Below are positions 53,355 through 62,914 of a stretch of DNA of 64,000 bases, one piece after another; the first letter of the stretch is position 1, and each line of letters begins with the position of its first letter. A program made the translations under genes and the position numbers. Source of the stretch: Lachnoclostridium sp. An76 (lineage in GTDB: Bacteria; Bacillota; Clostridia; Lachnospirales; Lachnospiraceae); NCBI RefSeq assembly GCF_002161355.1, contig NZ_NFHL01000004.1, positions 1 through 64,000 on the forward strand, given 5' to 3'. The notes under the pieces are model-generated. The model was not told the DNA's origin. It ran no database searches and worked only from the letters and a program-made list of their open reading frames with translations.

Positions 53355-53389
53355 GAAAAAAGAAAGACACGGTCGAAAAGGAGGAAACC

Positions 53390-53731
53390 ATGACTTACGC
53401 AGATATGTTTTCAAAAGTAAAAGGGATGCTCATTGGCGCTGATGTGAGCGATATCCAGGAGCACCTGGCTTATCAGTTTAATATCACAGGCGAGGCGGAA
53501 GGGATCTTTTACGCGGAGGTAAAAGACGGACAGCTCTTTGTGGAGCCGTATGAATATTTTGACCGCGACGCTATGTTCACATGTTCGGCGGAGACGCTGT
53601 TCAAGATCGCGGAGGGAAAGACAGACCCCATCCTGGCAGTGACACTCGGCAAGCTGAAAGTAGAAGGGAATATTGACAAAGCGCTCAGGCTGAAAGACCT
53701 GATCAACAGCAGGAAAAAAGCGGCAAAATGA
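53390..53731 (+). CDS. SCP2-type sterol/lipid-binding domain protein
   Basis: This 113-aa single SCP2 domain has YQFNITGEAEGIFYAEVKDGQLFVEPYE, MFTCSAETLFKIAEGKTDPILAVTLGKLKVEGNIDKALRLKDLI. SCP2 domains hold lipids or acyl chains in a hydrophobic tunnel. I chose ATG 53390 after AAGGAGG. It is the first gene of the TetR-controlled group and may present a lipid substrate to the enzymes encoded downstream. A stretch of short GCGCAGGTATA-like repeats follows (about 53775-53845). Confidence 0.85.
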   Translation: MTYADMFSKVKGMLIGADVSDIQEHLAYQFNITGEAEGIFYAEVKDGQLFVEPYEYFDRDAMFTCSAETLFKIAEGKTDPILAVTLGKLKVEGNIDKALRLKDLINSRKKAAK

Positions 53732-53880
53732 GCAGACGCGGCAGCGGACAGAGAGTGCCGGCGGCAGGATCCTGACAGCGCAGGCGCAGACAGAGCGCAG
53801 GTATAGCGCAGGTATAGTACAGATAGAGCACAGATATAGTACAGAAAGTTTGGACATGACAGGAAGGAAGATGCCAGAAA

Positions 53881-54825
53881 ATGAGCAGGATATTAAAGAC
53901 AGCGGCCGCGCTTCTCGGAGCAGCGGCAGCAGCGGAGGCGGCGGGCAGCGCCTACCTTTACAGGAGGACCATGATCCGCTATAACGCGAAGACGGAACGC
54001 ACGATGAAGATGTCCGGCGTGGACTGGGAGAAATACATTCCCATGATGAAAGAGCGCAGGGAATGGATGATGCAGCAGCCCCACGAGGATGTGTGGATCA
54101 CTTCCCATGACGGCCTGAAGCTCCACGGTACTTATTTCAAAGGCGATGAAGGGAACAAGGCGGTGATCTGCTTCCACGGGTATACGAGCGAGGGGCTGAA
54201 CGACTATGGCAGCCTTTCCCATTACTATCTGAAGCACGGGTTCCGGATGCTGCTCATCGACCTGAGAGCCCACGGGAAGAGCGAGGGCGAGCACATCGGC
54301 TTCGGCAATATGGACAGGCTCGACGGGATGCGCTGGGTGCAGTGGATGGTGGAGAAGATGGGAGATGACGCCCAGATCCTGCTCCACGGGAATTCCATGG
54401 GGAGCGCGACGGTCTGCATGATGAGCGGGCTGGAGCTTCCGCCCCAGGTCAAGGGGATCATATCCGACTGCGCGTTCACCTCGATGAAAGAGGTGTTTAC
54501 CCACGTGCTGCACAGCATGTACCATATCCCTGCATTCCCCATGCTGCAGATCGCAGACTGGGCGAATAAGAGGCAGGTCGGCTACGGGCTGGACGACTTA
54601 AGCTCAGCGCGAGAGGTCAGGAAGGCGAAGGTGCCGTTCCTGTTCATCCACGGAGAGGACGACGTCTTCGTGCCGTGCTGGATGACGGAGGAGATTTATA
54701 AGAACTGCGCGTCCCCGAAGACGAAGCTGATCGTCAAGGGAGCCGGGCACGGAGAGAGCTATTATAAGGATACAGAAGGCTATGAGAGAGCAATGGATTC
54801 ATTTATAGGAGGAGTCATAAAATGA
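53881..54825 (+). CDS. alpha/beta hydrolase with N-terminal anchor
   Basis: The 314-aa protein begins with a hydrophobic alanine-rich segment (residues 4-22) that may anchor it. The hydrolase domain shows VICFHGYTSEG (oxyanion region), LLIDLRAHGKSEGEHIGFG, the nucleophile elbow LLHGNSMGSATVC with Ser, FIHGEDDVFVPCWM (Asp) and GAGHGESYY (His). Substrates are likely lipids or thioesters. The stop overlaps the condensation gene by four bases, so the two products probably act together. Confidence 0.9.
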   Translation: MSRILKTAAALLGAAAAAEAAGSAYLYRRTMIRYNAKTERTMKMSGVDWEKYIPMMKERREWMMQQPHEDVWITSHDGLKLHGTYFKGDEGNKAVICFHGYTSEGLNDYGSLSHYYLKHGFRMLLIDLRAHGKSEGEHIGFGNMDRLDGMRWVQWMVEKMGDDAQILLHGNSMGSATVCMMSGLELPPQVKGIISDCAFTSMKEVFTHVLHSMYHIPAFPMLQIADWANKRQVGYGLDDLSSAREVRKAKVPFLFIHGEDDVFVPCWMTEEIYKNCASPKTKLIVKGAGHGESYYKDTEGYERAMDSFIGGVIK

Positions 54826-56228
54826 TGAAGACAAGGAAGGGATACAAAGTATATCCGCTGACAGTCGCACAGAAGTTTCATATGTATTACGCGCCGCACT
54901 GCCCGAGCCTGGCTGTGCTGAATATCGGGACGAGCCTGACGATCGAGTTCGAGCTCGACTGGGACGAGCTGAAGAGAGCGGTCAATAAAGCGTATGAGAG
55001 AAGCGAAGGGATGCGCGTCCGCTTCGCAAAGGATAAAGAAGGAAACTACTATCAGTACATAGTTAAGCATGAAGATCAGGACATCGAGTTCGTTGATTTC
55101 TCGAACGGGACGATGGAAGAAGCGGAAGAGACGATGAAGGCATGGACGAGAGTCCCGTTCAAGCTTGAGGATACGCAGCTTACAAGAGTTGTTATGATCA
55201 AGATGCCGGACGGGTTCAACGGACTCTATTTCCTCGGTCAGCATATGATCGTGGACGCGCAGTCGCTGATCTGTTTCCTGAAGGATATCATCGAGCTCTA
55301 CTGCAATGCGAAGTTTGAAGGAGTTCCGTACCCGAAGGAAATGACGTCCTATCTCGAACAGCTGCAGAAGGATCTCGCGTATGAGGCGGGGAGCAAGGCG
55401 CAGAAGAGAGATATCGAGTATTTCCAGAAGGAGATTGAGAAGGGAGAGCCGATCTTCAGCGGCATCACAGGAAGAGATAAGCTGGAAGCGGCGAGAGAGA
55501 TGTTCAAAAATCCGGAACTGCGCACCGCATTCAGTGCATCCGGTGATACGACGTCCGCGCTGGATATCTTCCACCTGGAGGAGGAGCCCACGAAGCGGCT
55601 CATGGACTTCTGCGAGAAGTATCATGTCTCCCTGGCATGCCTGCTCCTGATGGGGCTGCGCACCTATCTCCAGAAGATGAACGGATTCGAGGATGTGTCC
55701 ATCAACAATGCCATCGCGAGACGTGCTACCCTGAAGGAGAAGAAATGCGGCGGCACAAGGATCCACTCCTTCCCGATCCGCACGATCTTCCCGGAGGATA
55801 TGAAGTTCATCGACGGAGTTTTTGCGATCCGCGATAAGCAGAACGAGATCTTCCGCCATGCAAATTACGACCCGACGGCATATTTTGCATACCGCTCAAA
55901 GACCTATCCCCAGCCGCACGCAGGGCTTACCTATGAGCAGATTTCCCTGACCTACCAGCCGCTGACGCTGAAGGAGAAGGGGCTGGACCAGCTCGGGGAT
56001 ATCCGTTATAAGACAAAATGGTATCCGAACGGCACATGTCCGCAGGCAATGTACCTCACTGTGATGCACCGTCCGGAGGACAATGGGCTGGACTTCAACT
56101 TTGAGCATCAGGTCAAGGCAGTGTCCAGGGATGAGCTGGAATACCTGTACTATTATCTGTGCAAGATCATGTTCAAGGGTGTGGAGAACCCGGATCTGAC
56201 GATCGGAGAGATCATCAAGTTAGTATAG
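54822..56228 (+). CDS. condensation-domain / acyltransferase-like protein
   Basis: This free-standing 468-aa protein of the chloramphenicol-acetyltransferase/condensation superfamily has LGQHMIVDAQSLICFLKDI, the site of the HHxxxDG motif. The first His is Gln but the second His and the Asp are kept. A late DFNFEHQVKAVSRDELEYL resembles the superfamily's last core segment. Such enzymes join an acyl group on a carrier protein to an amine or alcohol. The genes for a carrier protein and an AMP ligase follow, fitting a small conjugation pathway. The acceptor is unknown. Confidence 0.75.
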   Translation: MMKTRKGYKVYPLTVAQKFHMYYAPHCPSLAVLNIGTSLTIEFELDWDELKRAVNKAYERSEGMRVRFAKDKEGNYYQYIVKHEDQDIEFVDFSNGTMEEAEETMKAWTRVPFKLEDTQLTRVVMIKMPDGFNGLYFLGQHMIVDAQSLICFLKDIIELYCNAKFEGVPYPKEMTSYLEQLQKDLAYEAGSKAQKRDIEYFQKEIEKGEPIFSGITGRDKLEAAREMFKNPELRTAFSASGDTTSALDIFHLEEEPTKRLMDFCEKYHVSLACLLLMGLRTYLQKMNGFEDVSINNAIARRATLKEKKCGGTRIHSFPIRTIFPEDMKFIDGVFAIRDKQNEIFRHANYDPTAYFAYRSKTYPQPHAGLTYEQISLTYQPLTLKEKGLDQLGDIRYKTKWYPNGTCPQAMYLTVMHRPEDNGLDFNFEHQVKAVSRDELEYLYYYLCKIMFKGVENPDLTIGEIIKLV

Positions 56229-56293
56229 GGCCGGACGCAGGGAAAATTCTTATATAGATAGAAAGATATATAGATAGGAAGAGGAGAACGATC

Positions 56294-56530
56294 ATGTTTG
56301 AAAAATTAGTTGATATCATCTGCAATTATGTTGAAGTTGAGCCGGAGAATATTCATCCGGAGTCCCGTTTCATGGAAGATCTCGGATTTACCTCCTTTGA
56401 CTTTATGAGCATGCTCGGCGAGATCGAGGATGAGTTTGACGTAGAGGTGGAGCAGACTGAGGCGGCGAACATCCGCACAGTGCAGGAAGCTGCTGACTAT
56501 CTGGAGAAGCTGGCAGCTGAAAACGAATAA
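56294..56530 (+). CDS. acyl carrier protein
   Basis: This 78-aa four-helix acyl carrier is acidic throughout. The phosphopantetheine serine lies in EDLGFTSFDFMSML, where the usual DSL reads TSF. It is distinct from the fatty-acid ACP and is probably dedicated to this operon, loaded by the AMP ligase downstream and used by the condensation protein upstream. Ribosome site GGAAGAGGAGAAC. Confidence 0.9.
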   Translation: MFEKLVDIICNYVEVEPENIHPESRFMEDLGFTSFDFMSMLGEIEDEFDVEVEQTEAANIRTVQEAADYLEKLAAENE

Positions 56531-56623
56531 AGGATACACACAGTTTTAGTCTGCCTCTCCCGGGGAAGCTGCGGGAAGGCCTGGTCCTGCGCCCGGCAGG
56601 CGCAGAGAAAGGAATGTAAAAAT

Positions 56624-58132
56624 ATGCTTTGCACTACCGTCCGCGAGATCCTGGTCAATACAGAGAAAAAGTATGGGCCGGAAGACGCGATCCGTTATAA
56701 AGTAAAGAAAAATGAAATCGAATCGAAAACTTACACACAGCTGAGGGAAGACAGCGAAAGCTTCTCAAATATACTGAAAGACCTCGGCGAGCAGGGAAAA
56801 CATATCTCAGTCATCGGCATGACTTCCTATGAGTGGCTCGTGGCATATTTCGGCACAGTCAACAGCGGGAGCGTCATCGTACCGCTGGATGTGAATCTCC
56901 CGGCGGAGGACGTGTGCGACCTGATCGCGCGTTCGGACTCTACGGTGCTCGTATACGATGAGGTGAGGAAGGATGTGGCGGCGATCGCCAAAGACCGCTG
57001 CCCGCAGCTTAAGACTCTGATCTCCATGCAGCAGGCAGAGCATGATGACCATGCATACTCTTTCCGGAAGCTGCTGGGAGAGCATCGGGGGAGCTTTGAC
57101 TATACGCCGGAGCCGGACCAGCTCTGTACGATCATGTTCACATCCGGCACGACCGGGAAGAGCAAGGGCGTCATGCTGACCCACAGGAATGTAGCGGAGA
57201 ACGCGACCTGCCTTGACATGAAGATCCCGGAGCGCACGGTCATTATGACAGTGCTTCCCATCCACCACGCGTACTGCCTGAGCATGGATATCCTCAAGGG
57301 CGTATCCCTGGGCTCGGTGATCTGCATCAATGACTCGCTGATGCGTGTGGCAAAAAATATCAAGCTCTTCAAGCCGGAGATGATCCTGATGGTGCCGCTC
57401 ATGATCGAGACCATGGCAAAGAAGCTCGAAGAAGCTTCCATGCTCCCGGCGAAGCTTGTGAAGAGCCAGGTGTTCGGAAAGCAGTTCCACACGATCTGCA
57501 GCGGCGGCGCTTACCTGGACCCGTCGTACATCGACCTGTTCAGGAAATATGACATCGTGATCCAGCAGGGATACGGCATGACAGAGTGCGCGCCGGTCAT
57601 CAGCGTGAACCAGAGCTGGAATATCCGCTCGGATTCTGTCGGGCAGCTTATCCCGAACTGCGAGGCAAAGACCGTGGACGGCGAACTCTGGGTGCGCGGC
57701 AGCAGCGTCATGCAGGGATACTACAAGATGCCGGAGGAGACAGCGGAGACGCTGGAGGACGGATGGCTCAAGACCGGGGACCTTGGATACGTAGATGAGG
57801 ACGGATTCGTCTACCTTACGGGAAGAAAGAAAAACCTGATCATCACAAAGAACGGGGAGAATGTGTCTCCTGAGGAGCTGGAGAACGCCCTGAGCACGAA
57901 CCGCCTTGTGGGCGAAGTCCTCGTGCGCGAAAAAGGCGGCGTGATCGAGGCGGAGATCTACCCGGATCAGGATTATGTAAAGAAGAAACGTATCAAGGAT
58001 GTGCGCGCGGCGCTTCAGGACGTGATCGACGAGTACAACCGCGGCGCGGCGCCTCAGAAGAAGATCTACAGCCTGATCGTCAGGGATACGGAGTTCGAGA
58101 AGACGACCACGAGGAAGATCAAGAGGTTCTAG
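56624..58132 (+). CDS. AMP-dependent acyl ligase (acyl-ACP/CoA synthetase-like)
   Basis: This 502-aa ANL-family enzyme has a P-loop MFTSGTTGKSKGVML, GYGMTECAPV, the ATP-binding KTGDLGYVDEDGFVYLTGR, a hinge and KKNLIITKNGENVSPEELE. The C-terminal lysine region ends FEKTTTRKIKRF. It activates a carboxylic acid as adenylate and likely transfers it to the carrier protein of the same operon. The acid is unknown; the family includes fatty-acid and aromatic-acid ligases. Confidence 0.92.
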   Translation: MLCTTVREILVNTEKKYGPEDAIRYKVKKNEIESKTYTQLREDSESFSNILKDLGEQGKHISVIGMTSYEWLVAYFGTVNSGSVIVPLDVNLPAEDVCDLIARSDSTVLVYDEVRKDVAAIAKDRCPQLKTLISMQQAEHDDHAYSFRKLLGEHRGSFDYTPEPDQLCTIMFTSGTTGKSKGVMLTHRNVAENATCLDMKIPERTVIMTVLPIHHAYCLSMDILKGVSLGSVICINDSLMRVAKNIKLFKPEMILMVPLMIETMAKKLEEASMLPAKLVKSQVFGKQFHTICSGGAYLDPSYIDLFRKYDIVIQQGYGMTECAPVISVNQSWNIRSDSVGQLIPNCEAKTVDGELWVRGSSVMQGYYKMPEETAETLEDGWLKTGDLGYVDEDGFVYLTGRKKNLIITKNGENVSPEELENALSTNRLVGEVLVREKGGVIEAEIYPDQDYVKKKRIKDVRAALQDVIDEYNRGAAPQKKIYSLIVRDTEFEKTTTRKIKRF

Positions 58133-58190
58133 GACATTGCCGGTAAACAATGGGCTGATGTACAGAGCATAATATAGAAAAGATAATATG

Positions 58191-58233
58191 AGCAAAGCAG
58201 CGGGCAGAGAGGATTTCTGCCCGCTGCTTTGCT
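58191..58233. terminator. 18-bp perfect hairpin after the ligase gene
   Basis: Arms 58191-58208 and 58216-58233 match perfectly around a seven-base loop. There is no T run on either strand, so it may be an RNA-stabilising or Rho-independent-like structure. The rest of 58133-58430 holds the coaX promoter and no gene. Confidence 0.6.
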
Positions 58234-58337
58234 GAGCGGCGGAAAAGCCGGTTCTGTTCGGGGCCACTGTTGCACGGCATGTTATTGTGACCGGTAACCG
58301 AGGCACATGTGCTGTCTCGAAAACTTTGCAAAAAGCG

Positions 58338-58367
58338 TTGACTCCGCCCTTTTTTGACTGTTATGAT
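58338..58367 (+). promoter_or_regulatory. sigma-A promoter of coaX-dusB
   Basis: TTGACT at 58338-58343 and TATGAT at 58362-58367 with an 18-base spacer, about 60 bases ahead of the coaX start. Confidence 0.7.
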
Positions 58368-58430
58368 ATACAAACATGAAGAAAAAATATGCAGGGCCCG
58401 GATGGAGGGAAATGTCAGAGGAGGACAGTT

Positions 58431-59201
58431 ATGCTGCTTACGATCGATGTGGGAAATACAAATATTACAATGGGGGCGTTTGACGGGGAGTTCCTTCCCG
58501 GCATGTTCCGCATGACGACAAAACGCCAGCGCACTTCGGATGAATACGGAATGACGATCTGCGGCATACTGGAACACCGGGGGATCGATCCGAAGCAGAT
58601 CGATGCGGTGATCATCGCATCCGTTGTCCCGGACATCATGCATTCCCTGACAAGCGGTGTCATCAAGTACCTGCACACTACGCCGGTGATCGTGACGCCG
58701 GAGTCGGACACGGGCATCCGGGTAAATACGGAGAACCCGTCCAGGACAGGTCCGGACCGCATTGTGAACGCAGTGGCAGGATATGAGATTGCTAAAGGTC
58801 CGGCTATTGTCATTGATTTCGGAACCGCGACAACCTATGATCTGATCGGACCGGACGGGACGCTCGAGGCGTGTATCATCGCGCCCGGCATCGAGACGGC
58901 GGGGCGTTCGCTCTGGGGCGGAGCCGCCATGCTGCCCGCGATCCAGATCGAAAAGCCGGATACCATCCTGGCGCGGGATACTATCGCGGGAATGCAGGGC
59001 GGGCTTGTATTCGGAGCGATCGGTCAGACAGAATATATCGTGCGGAAGATGAAAGAAGAGTCCGGGTATGCGGACGCCTATGTCATAGCCACGGGCGGCC
59101 TGGGAAAGATCATCGCAAAAGAGACAGAGTGCATTGATCTGTATGAACCGAGGCTGACACTGAACGGGCTGAGGCTGATTTATGAGAGGATTGCGCAATG
59201 A
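58431..59201 (+). CDS. coaX: type III pantothenate kinase
   Basis: The 256-aa enzyme of the ASKHA fold phosphorylates pantothenate, the first step to coenzyme A. It has MLLTIDVGNTNITMG (phosphate loop), NPSRTGPDRIVNAV (the substrate-site GPDR), IDFGTATTYDLIGPDG and a VIATGGLGKII adenosine motif. I chose ATG 58431 behind GAGGAGGAC. The stop overlaps dusB by four bases. Confidence 0.96.
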   Translation: MLLTIDVGNTNITMGAFDGEFLPGMFRMTTKRQRTSDEYGMTICGILEHRGIDPKQIDAVIIASVVPDIMHSLTSGVIKYLHTTPVIVTPESDTGIRVNTENPSRTGPDRIVNAVAGYEIAKGPAIVIDFGTATTYDLIGPDGTLEACIIAPGIETAGRSLWGGAAMLPAIQIEKPDTILARDTIAGMQGGLVFGAIGQTEYIVRKMKEESGYADAYVIATGGLGKIIAKETECIDLYEPRLTLNGLRLIYERIAQ

Positions 59202-60157
59202 AGCATTTAAAGATAGGAAATATAGAACTGGAAAACAGATATATTTTAGGACCCATGGCAGGCGTGACGGACCTGCCATTTCGTCTGCTCTGCAAGGAGC
59301 AGGGCGCGGGGCTCCTCTGTATGGAGATGGTGAGCGCGAAAGCGATTTACTATAACAACAGAAATACAGAAAGCCTGCTGGAGATCCATCCGGATGAGAC
59401 GCCGGTCTCTCTCCAGCTCTTTGGCTCTGACCCGAAGATCATGAGCGAGATGGCGAAGCGGATCGAGGAGAGGCCGTTTGCCATCCTGGACGTCAATATG
59501 GGATGCCCTGTGCCGAAGGTCGTCAGGAACGGCGAGGGCTCGGCCCTGATGAAGGAGCCGAAGCTGGTCTATGAGATCGTCAGCGCCCTTGTGAAAGCGA
59601 TTGATAAGCCTGTGACTGTAAAGATCAGGAAAGGCTTTGACGATGACCATGTGAATGCGGTGGAGATCGCAAAGATCATCGAGGAGGCAGGCGCGGCGGC
59701 TGTGGCGGTGCACGGCAGGACGAGAGAGCAGTATTACAGCGGCAAGGCGGACTGGGATATCATCCGGCAGGTGAAAGAGGCCGTGTCCATCCCTGTCATC
59801 GGGAACGGGGACGTGACGTCCCCGCAGAAGGCGGATGTGCTGGTGCGCCAGACCGGGTGCGACGGGATCATGATCGCCAGGGGTGCGGAAGGGAATCCGT
59901 GGATCTTCTCGGAGATGATCCACTGGGAAGAGACGGGAGAACTCCCGTCCAGGCCGGATAAGGATGAGATCCGGGAAATGATGCTTAAACATGCCCGCCT
60001 GCAGCTGAAGTATAAGGGCGAATTCTGCGGGATCAGGGAGATGAGGAAGCATGTCGCATGGTACACGAAAGGGCTCAAAGGAGCGGCCCGTCTGAGGGAA
60101 AAAGTGAACGCTGTGGAGAGCCTTGAAGAGCTGGAAAATCTCTTGACATCATTATAG
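59198..60157 (+). CDS. dusB: tRNA-dihydrouridine synthase
   Basis: This 319-aa FMN enzyme of the Dus family reduces uridines in tRNA. It shows NRYILGPMAGVTDLPFR, VNMGCPVPKVVRNGEGSALM with the catalytic Cys, VKIRKGFDDDHVNAVEIAK, AVHGRTREQYYSGKADW and GNGDVTSPQKA. The DusB subtype is likely for a Firmicute but not certain. Its end contains the greA promoter. Confidence 0.94.
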   Translation: MKHLKIGNIELENRYILGPMAGVTDLPFRLLCKEQGAGLLCMEMVSAKAIYYNNRNTESLLEIHPDETPVSLQLFGSDPKIMSEMAKRIEERPFAILDVNMGCPVPKVVRNGEGSALMKEPKLVYEIVSALVKAIDKPVTVKIRKGFDDDHVNAVEIAKIIEEAGAAAVAVHGRTREQYYSGKADWDIIRQVKEAVSIPVIGNGDVTSPQKADVLVRQTGCDGIMIARGAEGNPWIFSEMIHWEETGELPSRPDKDEIREMMLKHARLQLKYKGEFCGIREMRKHVAWYTKGLKGAARLREKVNAVESLEELENLLTSL

Positions 60158-60171
60158 AGTTTGGTTATAAT
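60143..60171 (+). promoter_or_regulatory. consensus sigma-A promoter of greA
   Basis: TTGACA at 60143-60148 and TATAAT at 60166-60171 are separated by 17 bases, a perfect consensus. The -35 box lies inside the last codons of dusB. Confidence 0.88.
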
Positions 60172-60282
60172 ATTGAAATTGCGAAATAGACTTAAATGAC
60201 AGCATTACAGGACATACAGTCCCGTGTGATGAACATCAAAAAATAGAAAGAAAACCAGAGAAACAGAAAGGAAGCGTAACCA

Positions 60283-60768
60283 ATGGCAGAGGCAAAGAAA
60301 AGATTACTTACTTATGCCGGATTAAAGGCACTTGAGGATGAGCTCGAAGATCTTAAAGTGGTAAAGAGAAAAGAAGTCGCAGCCAAGATCAAAGAGGCCA
60401 GAGAGCAGGGGGATCTTTCCGAGAACGCAGAGTACGACGCGGCGAAGGATGAGCAGAGAGACATCGAAGCCCGCATCGAGGAGCTGGAAGGGATCCTGAA
60501 AAACGCAGAGGTAGTCGTTGAGGATGAAGTTGACTTTGACAAGATCAATGTGGGATGTACGGTGAAAGTGTACGACATCACTTATGACGAAGAGATGGAG
60601 TTCAAGATCGTCGGCTCCACAGAGGCAAACAGCCTTGAGGGAAAGATCTCCAATGAGTCGCCGGTCGGACAGGCCCTGCTCGGAAGAAAAGTCGGCGAGA
60701 CAGTGACCGTAGAGACACAGGCAGGAGACATTGAGTACAAAGTGCTTGAGATCAGCCGTTCAAAGTAA
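60283..60768 (+). CDS. greA: transcription elongation factor GreA
   Basis: The 161-aa factor rescues stalled RNA polymerase by stimulating transcript cleavage. Its N-terminal coiled coil has the tip acids in [18 protein letters not shown]. The C-terminal FKBP-like domain has [18 protein letters not shown]. Length is normal. Ribosome site GAAAGGAAG. Confidence 0.97.
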   Translation: MAEAKKRLLTYAGLKALEDELEDLKVVKRKEVAAKIKEAREQGDLSENAEYDAAKDEQRDIEARIEELEGILKNAEVVVEDEVDFDKINVGCTVKVYDITYDEEMEFKIVGSTEANSLEGKISNESPVGQALLGRKVGETVTVETQAGDIEYKVLEISRSK

Positions 60769-60793
60769 ACATACGAGAACATAAGACATGACA

Positions 60794-60819
60794 CAGACCT
60801 CTTAACACTAAGAGGTCTG
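60794..60819 (+). terminator. 11-bp perfect hairpin between greA and lysS
   Basis: CAGACCTCTTA pairs with TAAGAGGTCTG around ACAC. It lacks a T run, so termination would be weak and greA may read into lysS. Confidence 0.5.
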
Positions 60820-60858
60820 AATTCGCGTGTATGGGGTTATAAGAAAGGAGAAAGTACA

Positions 60859-62778
60859 GTGGCACAGCAGCAGAAAAACGGACAGGAGCAGGATCTGAAC
60901 CAGTTGAGAAAAGTGCGCCGCGAGAAACTTGCGGAGCTGCAGCAGAACGGGAAGGACCCGTTTGTCATCACAAAATATGAGCAGACACATCACAGCCAGG
61001 AGATCAAAGACAACTTTGAGGAACTGGAAGGAAAACAGGTATCCATCGCAGGGCGCATGATGTCCAAGCGTGTGATGGGGAAAGCGTCTTTCTGCAATGT
61101 GCAGGACCTGAAGGGGAATATCCAGTCCTACGTGGCGAGAGACAGTATCGGTGAGGAGAACTACAAAGAGTTCAAGAAACTGGACGTGGGCGATGTGATC
61201 GGCATCGAGGGAGAAGTGTTTAAGACAAAGACCGGAGAAATGTCCATCCACGCGTCCCATGTGACACTGCTGTCCAAGAGCCTGCAGATCCTTCCGGAGA
61301 AGTTCCACGGGCTGACAAATACAGACACACGTTACCGCCAGAGATATGTGGATCTGATCATGAACCCGGAAGTGAAGGATACATTCATCAAGCGTTCCAG
61401 GATCATCAGCGCGATCCGCAAATACCTGGACGGAGAAGGATTTATGGAAGTCGAGACTCCGATGCTCGTGGCAAATGCCGGAGGGGCTGCGGCGAGACCG
61501 TTCGAGACTCACTTCAACGCGCTGAACGAGGATCTGAAGCTCCGCATTTCCCTGGAGCTGTACCTGAAAAGACTGATCGTGGGCGGCCTTGAGAAAGTAT
61601 ATGAGATCGGCCGTGTGTTCCGCAACGAAGGTCTGGATACGAGGCACAACCCGGAGTTCACGCTGATGGAGCTCTATCAGGCATACACAGACTATAACGG
61701 GATGATGGACCTGACAGAGAACCTGTACCGCCATGTGGCGCAGGAAGTGCTCGGTACGACAAAGATCGTCTACAACGGCATTGAGATGGATCTCGGGAAG
61801 CCGTTCGAGCGCATTACCATGGTTGACGCTGTGAAGAAATATTCCGGCGTGGACTGGAACGAAGTAGAGACTCTGGAGCAGGCGAGAGAGCTCGCGAAGG
61901 AGCATAACATCGAGTTCGAGGAGAGACATAAGAAGGGCGATATCCTGAACCTGTTCTTTGAGGAATTCGTAGAGGAGCATCTGGTGCAGCCCACATTTGT
62001 CATGGACCACCCGATCGAGATCTCTCCGCTGACAAAGAAGAAACCGGAGAATCCGGACTACGTGGAGCGCTTTGAGTTCTTTATGAATGGCTGGGAGATG
62101 GCGAACGCTTACTCCGAGCTCAACGACCCGATCGATCAGAGAGAGCGTTTCAAAGCGCAGGAAGAGCAGCTTGCCCAGGGCGATGAGGAAGCGAATACCA
62201 CAGACGAAGATTTCCTGAACGCACTGGAGATCGGTATGCCTCCGACAGGCGGTATCGGGTTCGGGATCGACAGGATGTGCATGCTGCTCACAGACAGCGC
62301 TGCCATCAGGGATGTGCTTCTGTTCCCGACAATGAAGTCACTGGATGCTAAGAAGGGCGAAGTGAAGGCTGAAAAAGCCGAAGAAAAACCGGCGGAAAAG
62401 ATTGATTTTTCAAAGGTAAAGATAGAACCGCTCTTTGAAGAAATGGTTGATTTCGACACTTTCAGCAAGTCAGATTTTCGTGCCGTGAAGATTGAGGCAT
62501 GTGAGGCAGTTCCGAAGTCAAAGAAACTTCTGAAGTTCACATTGAACGACGGAACAGACCGGAAACGCACGATTTTAAGCGGTATTCACGAGTATTATGA
62601 GCCGGAGGAGCTGGTTGGAAAGACAGCAATCGCAATCGTAAATCTGCCGCCCAGGAAGATGATGGGCATTGATTCCGAGGGTATGCTGATTTCAGCAGTA
62701 CATGAGGAAGATGGTCAGGAAGCCTTAAATCTTCTGATGGTAGATGATAGAATACCGGCGGGAGCGAAGCTGTACTAG
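60859..62778 (+). CDS. lysS: lysyl-tRNA synthetase, class II, with tRNA-binding tail
   Basis: It is 639 aa. Residues 1-500 are a normal class II LysRS: OB-fold ([26 protein letters not shown]), motif 2 [17 protein letters not shown] and motif 3 [10 protein letters not shown]. After an Ala/Glu/Lys-rich linker, residues 530-639 form a Trbp111-like domain ([24 protein letters not shown]...) like that of MetRS in this window. The part from about 62350 uses visibly more AT-rich codons than the synthetase core. It starts at GTG 60859 after AAAGGAG. Sequence resembling an integrated element begins right after its stop. Confidence 0.95.
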   Translation: MAQQQKNGQEQDLNQLRKVRREKLAELQQNGKDPFVITKYEQTHHSQEIKDNFEELEGKQVSIAGRMMSKRVMGKASFCNVQDLKGNIQSYVARDSIGEENYKEFKKLDVGDVIGIEGEVFKTKTGEMSIHASHVTLLSKSLQILPEKFHGLTNTDTRYRQRYVDLIMNPEVKDTFIKRSRIISAIRKYLDGEGFMEVETPMLVANAGGAAARPFETHFNALNEDLKLRISLELYLKRLIVGGLEKVYEIGRVFRNEGLDTRHNPEFTLMELYQAYTDYNGMMDLTENLYRHVAQEVLGTTKIVYNGIEMDLGKPFERITMVDAVKKYSGVDWNEVETLEQARELAKEHNIEFEERHKKGDILNLFFEEFVEEHLVQPTFVMDHPIEISPLTKKKPENPDYVERFEFFMNGWEMANAYSELNDPIDQRERFKAQEEQLAQGDEEANTTDEDFLNALEIGMPPTGGIGFGIDRMCMLLTDSAAIRDVLLFPTMKSLDAKKGEVKAEKAEEKPAEKIDFSKVKIEPLFEEMVDFDTFSKSDFRAVKIEACEAVPKSKKLLKFTLNDGTDRKRTILSGIHEYYEPEELVGKTAIAIVNLPPRKMMGIDSEGMLISAVHEEDGQEALNLLMVDDRIPAGAKLY

Positions 62779-62785
62779 AACTTTG

Positions 62786-62812
62786 AAAAAGACTCCTGAA
62801 AGCAGGCTTTTT
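62786..62812 (+). terminator. Rho-independent terminator of lysS
   Basis: CCTG-AAAG-CAGG with a lower AAAG/CTTT stem (one three-base bulge) runs into CTTTTTG, eight bases after the lysS stop. Confidence 0.55.
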
Positions 62813-62818
62813 GTTGTA

Positions 62819-62840
62819 GAGTACGACAAGAGTACGACAA
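62819..62840 (+). repeat. 11-bp tandem direct repeat, possible element end
   Basis: GAGTACGACAA occurs twice in direct contact at 62819 and 62830. Such short repeats at the junction of a core gene and an element can be recombinase-binding sites. The other end of the element is outside the window, so this is not proven. Confidence 0.4.
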
Positions 62841-62914
62841 ATTATACTCTCTTAACAGGCTTTAATAAAGGATTTTAAAATAGCCTGCATCAGTTCAAGT
62901 AAATAGGTTGCACT

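Noticed and set aside
56807-58306. 499-codon minus-strand frame opposite the AMP ligase
   Set aside because: It has no recognisable domain, and the plus strand is a full AMP-forming ligase.
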